From positions 111,917,741 through 111,981,740 of the forward strand of contig CM041465.1 in the NCBI GenBank assembly GCA_023213395.1: a stretch of DNA of 64,000 bases. Reading direction: 5' to 3'. Origin of the DNA: Cycas panzhihuaensis (Eukaryota; Cycadophyta). This document shows positions 55,769 to 64,000 of this stretch, one piece after another; the first letter of the stretch is position 1, and the number at the start of each line of letters is the position of its first letter. The translations under genes were made by a program, and so were the position numbers. Below the pieces are notes generated by a model that worked only from the letters and a program-made list of their open reading frames with translations, had not been told where the DNA came from and ran no database searches.

Positions 55769-57560
55769 AGTAGATCTTCAAGATCATCCTCCATATTTTA
55801 GTCAAGAAAATTTATCATGTTATGTTGAATCTTCAAAACTTTAGGCTCATGACACTTACATTTATCCGCCTAAAGTTTTAACTGAGTTGTATGACATACT
55901 CATGGAACAAGAATATCTTGAACTCTCTTAATACCATAGTGATCCTTATTTTGTATATCCTTCTTTTGCATGAGAAGAACCACCTCTTGTTCAAGCATAT
56001 TCATCATACTTTGAGCTAGTTGTCACTAGGATTCCTACTTCAATTCAGATGCTTAGTTATTAAGATCCATTCTATCTAGAGACTCATAGCATAACATCTT
56101 CACCATAGCATCTACAATTTGATCCTTTGTATGAGGATTATAAGTTAATTCAAGTTGAACCTCCACCTAATGTCCACCTAATGCCATTTGATATCCCCAT
56201 CCTTCCCAACCTCCGTCACCAATACCCTCATCAAGACATCATTCTCCTCCTTTGGAGGAGGTGGAAGAGCACAAGTCAACTCATTCGTAGCCCCACCACT
56301 CTCTTTCTAGGCTACAAGTTCAAATTCACTCTTCTCATATCATACCTTCTATGCATAAAGATACTACTACCATTCTTGCCCATGGCAACCCTAATTCCTC
56401 TCACATTCCTACTTCTAGTTTAGTGGTTTGCCTTCACCAAGCCTATGACCTATCCATTCCTATACCACTAGGGTGACCTCTTCTCATCCTATTTCTTCTA
56501 CCACTCAATTACCACCTTGCACATTGCATATTATTTTGTTTCATAGTGCTAAACCTCATGCACCTTCTCAAAGAGCATCTAATATGGTCCCTTCTTCTTA
56601 GCATATTTCTTATACTTATTCCATTCATCCTCATGCTTCAATCAATCAATTTCAAGCTTTTAGGGTTTCCAACCCTACTTCTTTGCATATTCTTAGACCT
56701 ACTCCACAACTAGCTCCTCTCTCTACTTTCAATCTAATCTTCCCACTACATCTTATACCTCAAACTAATTCTATGGTTAACCTCGTAGCTTGGTTTAATC
56801 CCTCTTCTATTTTTCCATCTCATATTATTTCCTAATAATAATAACAACAATTACAACAACCTATCCATTCATCCATTCCCCATTCATCATTATTGTCTTA
56901 ATGTTATACTACATTTAGGCTAGGGAGACCTTTCCTTGATTATATGAAATCTCCATTTCTGTGTGACGTTCTTTTATCTCCTATGCATCCATTCCTTCCT
57001 GAATTGCCTAAATTTTTTAATGACTCTTCTCAAGATCTTTCCTTCTATATACGGGCATTTGCACTTGCTTATATAGATTTTGTGTTGTAGAATTATGTCA
57101 TGATGCACCTATTCTGTAAATAACTTTAATGCAATGCCTTAAAGTGGTTTTATAATCTTCCTTTAGCTTCCATCCTCTTGTCCCAATAATTAGTTGATTC
57201 TTTTATCAACTATTTTGATGTAGGAAGACCATTTAAATCAGGCATCAAATCCTTATTAGCCATTAAGTATAGCCATGGTGGAAACTCAAGAGACTTTGTG
57301 AGAAGGTTTCAAGACCAAGCACATGCTTGTGATTCACATCTTGATCCTCGTCTACTATTTGATTTGTTTACCAATACTTTGAGGCCACATGTATACCTTG
57401 AAGTCCTAAAACTTGGTCCTCAAACTTATAAATAAGCTGTTGATTGTTGCTTAGCTTTAAAAACATTTGATATTCAGGCAAGTATCAAGAGGGTTAGGAA
57501 ACTTGTTTCTTATAAAGAAATAGTTCAAACAACAAAGGCTTCTCATTCTGAGCCTACTTA
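55769..57560 (+). pseudogene. TE11 gag
   Basis: The N-terminal part (55769-57000) is Pro/Ser/Tyr-rich, with stops mostly TAG/TAA. The core starts near 57010 with 'YIRAFALAYIDF'-like sequence. It continues 'VDSFINYFDVGRPFKSGIK' and 'NSRDFVRRFQDQAHACD' (57190-57335), then 'LFTNTLRPHVYLEVLKLGP'. This matches the TE4 gag core almost phrase by phrase. No zinc knuckle was identified. Confidence 0.82.
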
Positions 57561-58430
57561 CAATCACCTAAATTCTTCTATCATATCATTAGAGCATACT
57601 ATTAATACTAAGTTGAATGTAATGGTTATTCTTAGAGCCAACCTTTGCAAGAGACTAAAGTTATTCATCTTACTGAAGGAAGGAAGAATCAAGCTCCTCC
57701 TCCACCTCCTCCTTCTTTCAAAAAGATAAAGTGGTTCTTGTACCATCAAATAGATGATCATGATAGAAGCGAGTGTTATATAATTCAAAATACAACCTAA
57801 AATATAAATGTCCAATCAAACTGCTTCTCTAAACCATCTTAGGATCAAATGATCCATAAGGATCTTTTGCCTCAACATAATGAAAATATAAATAAAGATA
57901 ATAAAGGCACAAAAAATTAGGTCTAAGATGATGAAGGTGAACCTTTAAGTTATAATTCATTAAAGAAGACTACTACTCCCTCAAATCCTTTAATGAAACG
58001 AATTAGTAATCAATCTTGCCTACCTCCAAAAGGTGGTGGCACTAAGAGAATGATAAATATGGTGGAGATAACAAAGAGTGTAGGTACATTTAAATCACCT
58101 AATGATTTGATGGTAAGGAATCCTGACTCTTTACCTCTAGTACCCCTACATCCCATTGAGTTTAGGACCCCTACATCCCATTAAGTTTAACTCCATTCCC
58201 TCTATAATAAAGGATGGATCATTCTCTTTAGTCAAGGAATGAAAGACCACTCTAGTAAGTATTTCAATTATTGATTTACTAAAGTGTTACCCCAAGCAAC
58301 ACTAACTATTATTTAATGCATTAGGAGTTTATGTCATAGTCTCTTCATCTGCGTCTATACTTTCTTTTGACCTAGTTGCCTTATGGAGTCATTCTACTCA
58401 TGTATCGAATGACATACCTCCATTCTATAT
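57561..58430 (+). other. TE11 gag-protease spacer
   Basis: Degenerate coding sequence with no named domain. A short frame near 57660-57800 ('KKIKWFLYHQ' and 'DRSECY') has the look of the cysteine/histidine region before protease in Tat gag, but is not certain. The ORF 57993-58184 is a fragment of this region. Confidence 0.45.
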
Positions 58431-58740
58431 TGAGATTATAAAGGATGATATTAATATTAATTGAGTTATTATTTATGAAGGATCATCTATCAACATGATC
58501 CCTCTTCATCTTATTAAGGATTTGGAGATCTTATTTTTTGATATATATGAGTGGATTTGTCAGGGGTAGGATAAGAATTAGAAAGTACCTCTAGGCCAGG
58601 TCAGTCTCCATTTTACATTGGAAGAAAAGACAATACTCACTGAGTTAACCATCATCAATCTTGACTTAGAATATAACATTCTTTTGAGTAGACCATGCAT
58701 TACCCAAATATCAGTGTTCATCTCTCTTTGGTGAACTTAG
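58431..58740 (+). pseudogene. TE11 aspartic protease
   Basis: 'VIIYEGSSINMIPLHLIKD' near 58466-58520 is the active-site segment seen in TE4 ('VVDSGSYIDTMPLRVM') with the catalytic Asp changed to Glu. 'LEYNILLSRPCI' near 58665 is the flap-side YNILLGRPW motif. Confidence 0.72.
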
Positions 58741-60050
58741 GTTCATCAATAAGGGATAATTAAAAATCATGATGCGTAAAACAAAACCCATCAAATAGTC
58801 AGTCCCTCTTATTGAGACTTTTTCTGAACCTGGTGAATCATCAAACTCTTCAGAGTACTTATTTCAATCACATGGTTTAGATCAGTACTTTACCATCAAA
58901 GCTCCTTCTACTCATCTAGAAGTAAAAGATGTGGATTTGGTTAAGATTGTTCCTTTCTCAACAGGTTCCTCATCTATTCATTCTACTTTAGGCTCGACTA
59001 ATCAGTCTTGGGTTTTCTCTTCTATTCTTAATGAAGAAGCAACACTTCATTTTATTATATATTATGGGGGCACATCTATGAGTAGGCTTATTAATAAAAT
59101 AATTTTCCTATTATTGAGACCCACTTTTCACAAATTTATGTTTGCCTTTAGTGGCAAATGCTTTGGTTCCTTCCATTATCAATTTGTTGTTAAGTATTTA
59201 TTCAACTTTAGTTACATATAATTTACATGTTGATGCTTTACCACTCTTCTCTTGATCTTCTTTTTTTATGACACGGTTGAATAGACATGAGAGGAAGATG
59301 TTATTGTATTGATATCCAGACTTAGAATTAGAGGGTGAAGATATTAATTCACTTGATATAGATCAAAATATTCAAAGTACCTCCACTAGAATATGGGAAG
59401 TCCATTTGATCTCCAATATTTCTTTCTCTTTCCATTCTCTCATGGATTCTTCCCCATCATCTCTCATCCTAATGTCTTTGTCTAACAAAGAACATTATGA
59501 GTATCATCAAGAATTTAGTCAAATCTTCACTTTAAATTAGGAGTTTGTTGATAGGCCTATTTAGTTTTCTCATGTTTCTTTAATAATTGAGTTTGTTTCT
59601 TCTTCTACAAACTATTTAGTTGATTTTCTTTTATGTTTTAGGCCTCTCTCTTTGTCTACTAATCTACTTAGAAATCTCCACCTCATCAATATCTTCCACT
59701 TATATCACTTTGAGAATAATGAGGCAAATTTAGAGTATTTAGTAGGTTCGTCTCTTAGGCTTCTTGATGGGCATCACAGGTTAGGTTTCTCAAAAGTAAT
59801 ATAATCTCATTCATTTCTAGTTAATTATTCCCAATCTCAAGAGTCAATTTCCTTAATAAGGCCTACCCTTTCTTATTTTTAAGAGGGAAATGCAATGCTT
59901 ATGGAGTAGACTATTCATATAGACTTAGAGACGGGAGATACCCCTAAAGTTATCAAGTTGGGAGATAGTTGTACTCCCCAAGAGATCACTTAGTTTAAGG
60001 ATCTCTTTTATGAATTTCACTCAGCTTTTACTTAGGATTATAAAGATATG
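58741..60050 (+). other. TE11 protease-RT spacer
   Basis: About 1.3 kb of stop-rich former coding sequence without a named domain. The ORF 58931-59221 has no recognised family. A corresponding, shorter spacer is in TE4 (12281-13040). Confidence 0.45.
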
Positions 60051-60840
60051 CATGGACTATTTCCAAGTCATTAAACACAATATCATAGTAACTCTTGGTA
60101 TTAAACCTAAGTAGTAAAAATAATGCCCTGTCTATTTGCATCTCTCCCTCACTATTAAGCAAGAAGTAGAGAATTTATTAGGAAATAGATTTATTAAGAG
60201 TGTTTATTATTCTTAATAAGTCTCTAACATAGTTCCTATAGTAAAAAAAAATAGTTCAATTTAAATTTACATCAATTTTTGAGATATTAATGAGGTGTGC
60301 CCTAAAGATAACTTTCCTCTCCCTTTTCTTGATCAGATTTGGGACTAGACGACGAACTTTGAGGTGATGTCTCTTATGGATGGCTTTTTATGATATAATA
60401 TGATCTCTATTTCACCTTACGATCATCACAAGACTTCTTTCATTAGTCCTTGGGGCACTTTTATCTATAAAGTCATGTGATCTATGTTAAATAATATTGG
60501 TGCAACATATAAAAGAGATATGGTATATATTTTTTATAAATTAGTTTGTAACATCATTGTTGTATATTTGGATGATATACTCACTCTCTCATAGAGGATG
60601 CAATCATCTATATGACCCTAGAATGATCTTTGAAAGGTGTAAGAAGTATCGCTTATGCCTTAAGCCATCTAAATGTGTTTTTACTATGACATTAGGAAGG
60701 ATACTCATAAACATCATTTCCCATGATAGGATTAGAATTGATCCTGATAAGATAAAGGTGATTGTCAATATGCCTCCGCTTAAGAGTTAAAAGATGATAA
60801 AGTCTTTTCTAGGTAGACTTGGTTTCTTAAGATGTTTTAT
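60051..60840 (+). pseudogene. TE11 reverse transcriptase
   Basis: Fragments: 'FKFTSIFEILMRCALKITF' near 60262 (family VDFRDLNKACPKD), the entry to the fingers/palm near 60360-60480, and 'VVYLDDILTLS'-type sequence around 60560 (read as LYIWMIYSLS in the kept frame). 'CKKYRLCLKPSKCVFTM' then 'KSFLGRLGFLRCFI' form the thumb/connection at 60630-60840. Heavily decayed. Confidence 0.78.
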
Positions 60841-61270
60841 CACTAATTTCACTTCAAATTCCAAGCCTATCACAAATCTTTTAAAGAAAGATGTTGAGCT
60901 ATAATAGACTCCTCAAGTTCAAGAGTCCTTTGATAACCTAAAGTAATTCTTGGTTTTAACACTTATTCTTGCTCCACTAAGGTTTGATAAACCATTTACT
61001 TTATATACTTTAGCTTTAGAGGACCCTAGTGGCCATTGAACTTTATTATCCTTTCCTGAAAAAGAGTGTCTTGCTTTAATTTTTACTACTAAGAAGTTAT
61101 ATCACTATCTCCTTGGGAATAGGGTCCGCCTTATTATTTAGTTAGATCCTATAAGATGCTTACTAAATCAAATTTCACTAGATGATTAGGTAAGTGGTCT
61201 TTGTTACTTCAAGAGTTTGATTTATAAGTGGTTAATAGGAAATCTAAGAAAGGCATGATTATCCCAAAGA
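60841..61270 (+). pseudogene. TE11 RNase H (first, RT-linked)
   Basis: 'LAPLRFDKPFTLYTLALED' near 60970, 'PEKECLALIFTTKKLYHYL' near 61055 and 'LDPIRCLLNQISLDD' near 61145 match TE4 14040-14345. It passes directly through 'NRKSKKGMIIPKIMANTP' (61231) into integrase. No second RNase H lies between. Confidence 0.82.
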
Positions 61271-62604
61271 TCATGGCTAATACTCCTCTTGTTAATCTTG
61301 CTAACCAACCTATTGATGGTTCTCTTCCAGATGAATACATCCTCCATATTCAAGTCGTTCTTTTTAATAATCTAGGGTATGGAGATATTAAGTCATACTT
61401 GCATAATCAATCTTTGCCTTCTCTTTTTAATTCAAAAAAGAGAAGATAAATTCGAGCTACTATTAGATAATACCTTTTGCTTGATGATTTACTCTATAAA
61501 TATTCCTTTGATGGAATATTATTAAGATGCCTCTCTCCTGATAAAACACCAATTGCCTTGATAGAGTCTCATGAATAAATATGCGGTAGACATTTTAGTT
61601 TTCGATCAATGGCCCAACGCATTCTTTGTATAGGCTATTATTAGCCCACCTTATTTAAAGATGGTTATTCTGATATCCAAAAATGCCAAAAATGTCAATC
61701 TCATGTTATGTTGATACATAAGCCTGCATAAAAAATGAAGTTAATAGTTTCACCTTGTTCTTTTTCCCAATGGGATTTAGATCTCATTAGATAGATCTTT
61801 CTAACATCATCTAATAGGTATAAGTTTATAATAATTGTAACTGAATACTTTATGAAATAGAGCAAAGATATCTCATTAGTTATTGCTACTAGAAAGATTA
61901 CTGTCACATTTATGTTTTAGCATATTATTTACAGATTTAAGGTGCTAGACATTATTGTTACTGATAATGGGACTTGCTTCTATAATCCCCACATTAGTGA
62001 ACTATGTAACAAATTTCATATCACTCATAGGTTGTTCACCTCTTATCACCCTTGAGCAAATGGCTAGGTAGAAGATTTTAATAAAATCTTAGCTAAAATT
62101 CTAGCTAAGATGGTTACTACATCTCATAGGGATTAACACCCTTAATTATTTTTAGTATTATAGGCCTACAGAACCTCCATTATAAATTCCATAAGCATGA
62201 TGCTATTTTCTCTTATTTATGATGTCAAGGCCATCCTCCTATTAGAGGTTAAGATTCCCTCTTTACGTGTCCCATTGAAGGAGTTTACTGATAAAGAATT
62301 CTAAAGAGAAGCACATCTCTTGGAACTGGAGAAATTAGATGAGACCCATTCGGAAGATTTACAAAATAATATAGTGTCTAAGGCTAGAGTCCAAGATGCT
62401 CATGATAGGCAACTTAGACCAAGGAAGTTTAGTGTCAGTGATGAGGTGTTAAAGTTAGAGTATTTACATGATAAACAATGTAAGATTTCTTCTAAATGGA
62501 CAAGTCCTTTTCTAGTAATTAAAGACTTGGGTAATATGGATTATCAAATTTTAATGATAGAAAGTCTTAAATTTAAAAATCCTATTAACTCTCAATATCT
62601 ATGA
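61271..62604 (+). pseudogene. TE11 integrase
   Basis: Zinc-binding part at 61470-61700 ('LLLDDLLYKYSFDG', 'CGRHFSFRSM', 'CQKCQSHVM'). Core: 'SQWDLDLIR' near 61770 (first Asp), 'IVTDNGTCFYNPHISELC' near 61955 (second Asp), 'FTSYHPXANGXVEDFNK' near 62040-62090 (Glu). C-terminus 62320-62604 is open: 'RKFSVSDEVLKLEYLHD' and 'SKWTSPFLVIKDLGNMDY', the GPF-like beta module. Ends 'NPINSQYL' at 62604. Confidence 0.87.
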
Positions 62605-63690
62605 AAGTTTTATACCTAGTAGTACTCATCCACTACCTCTGCAATAAGGATAAAATATGGCTCTAAATCTTCTTCTTTACCTAACGAGCTAAAACTATGG
62701 GCAATTTTTCCTTTTTGATCTCTTCTTATTTTCTTGTGAATTTTATTTTACTTTTATCAAGGATCCTTCTCATAATCATATAAGTCTTTTTCTCTTTCTA
62801 GCATCTGCATTAATTATGAGTTCTCTAGTATGATACTTTGATCTTATTCTCATTTGAGTTATGTACTCAAAGGAGAATTTGGGCCTCTAGCTTTATCATA
62901 TCCTTATCCTTGAAAGAGAAACACTTTTGTTAGCTTCAAATACTTCATTATTAGTTGAGATTATACTTTCATTTACTAGTACTTTACCTTAAGGATTCTT
63001 TTTTGGCCATATATTACTTATTACTTTCTTTTGATTATTTTCATCATCCTCGGTTGACTCTATCTATCTTTTGAAGTGAATACTCCTTCAGTTGCCTTCC
63101 CTTTACATTTGGAGACATTATGATTTTGATCTCCTCTCTTTCCATAGTTTGATCCTTAAGGAGATTGGTCTCTTTCATTCTAGATTCAATTAAAAAGGAT
63201 AAATCCTTACTGGGTTGAATAAAAGAATTTTATAATTAGATGATTATGATTTTTTCTTATAGAAAAAAAGTAGAAAGTGAAAGTAATTAAAAAAAGGAAA
63301 AGGAAAATGTAAATGAAAATAAAAGAAGAAAGAAAGAAAGAAAAGTAAAGTAAAATAAAGGGTTTTGTTATCATCCTCTTATAATTCAAGGTAAGTCACA
63401 TGACAACTTCATGCCCACCTATCTATCTATAGGTTGGGTTCATTTGGATAAGTCATTTAGGATTTTTGGATCTAGCTGCTTAGGTCCATCATGGCCTCAG
63501 TTATGATTGAACCCTACTTGACACCTTTGATAGTATCAATCATGATCATTCCAATTATGAGTCCTCTTTTCTTTAGCACATTCAAAACTAATTTCATTCA
63601 TTATCATATCCTTATTGATTAATTCCCTCACCCTCCTTTATTGATCATGCTATCTCCAAACTTTGGTCCTAATTTTTCCCGTAGCATTGA
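62605..63690 (+). other. TE11 spacer between integrase and second RNase H
   Basis: About 1.09 kb with no domain. It contains GAGCTAAAACTATGG (62686-62700), related to the motif after integrase in TE4 and TE7, and a purine tract at 63255-63360 with AAAG/AAGA repeats. Confidence 0.6.
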
Positions 63691-63960
63691 GTATATTCAT
63701 TGATGGAGGTAGTAGAGGTAATCGAGGACTGTTTGCTTCTACCTGGGTGATTTATGACTAGTTAGGAAGCCCTTTCTTTTCTATGGGATCTCTTATACCT
63801 AGGGCAACTAATAATGAAGTTGATCATCTTGCTATTATAGGATCCTTATATGATATTTCTCACTTTTACCTTGGACCCATTATTATATATTTTGACTCTT
63901 AGATTGTAGTCTATTAGTTAGTTGGGATGTATCAGGTTCACTCACCGTGACTTCTTCTCT
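63690..63960 (+). pseudogene. TE11 second (archaeal-type) RNase H, downstream of integrase
   Basis: One frame holds all three catalytic positions: 'FIDGGSRGNRG' (Asp at 63702), 'ATNNEVDHLAIIGSL' (63804 on, Glu) and 'IIIYFDS' then 'IVVY' (Asp at 63894). Only TAG stops interrupt it up to the end of the visible domain, at places where the family has Gln. Wording agrees with the additional RNase H of Tat-type elements (TDGGSRGNPGP / NNVAEYEAL / DSQLVxNQ). The frame ends with a TGA near 63949. Confidence 0.9.
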
Positions 63961-64000
63961 TTCATCATTAGGCTTCATTATTGTTATCACTTTTTTCTTC

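Larger units (their letters stand above)
45105..64000 (+). mobile_element. TE11: forward Tat-type gypsy element, right end outside window
   Basis: 5' LTR (about 45105-47339), primer site, gag, protease, RT, RNase H, integrase and a second RNase H are all in forward order. TE12 is inserted 100 bp inside the internal region. The visible internal part without TE12 is about 8.3 kb; the 3' LTR lies beyond 64000. The coding domains resemble TE4 but the LTR does not visibly match TE4/TE5/TE8. It appears to be inserted in gag of TE9. Confidence 0.82.

Noticed and set aside
57564-57815. Minus-strand ORF of 83 codons opposite TE11 gag
   Set aside because: Shadow of the forward coding sequence; no family resemblance.

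Overview
The window is repeat-filled plant nuclear DNA. No host gene, tRNA, rRNA or CRISPR array could be supported. Almost every base can be assigned to LTR retrotransposons inserted into one another. Evidence for a vascular plant is Ty1/copia and Ty3/gypsy lineages typical of plants: initiator-Met-tRNA primer sites, a chromovirus, and Tat-type gypsy with an extra RNase H. The depth of nesting suggests a very large genome. The species cannot be told from the sequence.

I label thirteen elements TE1-TE13. The left half is built on TE2, a reverse-strand copia element (922-34672). TE2 is cut by TE1 (a chromovirus LTR, 1-921), TE3 (a forward copia, 1685-20174, itself carrying the 13.1-kb Tat element TE4 at 6609-19721), TE5 (a solo Tat-type LTR, 21589-24196) and TE6 (a complete reverse chromovirus, 26454-33304). 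TE2 sits in TE7, a reverse Tat remnant (34673-37636).

The right half: TE7 is cut by TE8, a reverse Tat element (3' LTR 37637-40110, short internal piece to 40405). TE8 is cut by TE9, a reverse copia of the TE3 family (40406-45104), whose LTR holds the solo LTR TE10 (40564-41158). TE9 is cut in gag by TE11, a forward Tat element (45105 to beyond the right edge). TE11 holds TE12, a 3.0-kb gag-only element (47444-55768), whose 5' LTR holds TE13, a nearly readable copia (47650-52954). Exact or one-mismatch 5-bp target duplications support TE3, TE4, TE5, TE6, TE10 and TE13.

The most interesting point is domain order. In all three Tat-type elements where it can be seen (TE4, TE7, TE11), the second RNase H lies downstream of the integrase region, several hundred bases away. 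In TE4 and TE11 the normal RNase H runs straight into integrase with no second RNase H between. In the familiar angiosperm Tat elements (Ogre, Retand) it lies between RT-RNase H and integrase. A short non-coding motif just after integrase recurs in all three. TE12 is a second point: LTRs of equal length, primer site and polypurine tract, but only a gag-like gene.

None of the elements is coding-intact. Stops in the older copies are largely TAG at expected Gln or Trp codons, as expected from decay of methylated cytosine. All boundaries were read by eye; no alignment program or database search was run.
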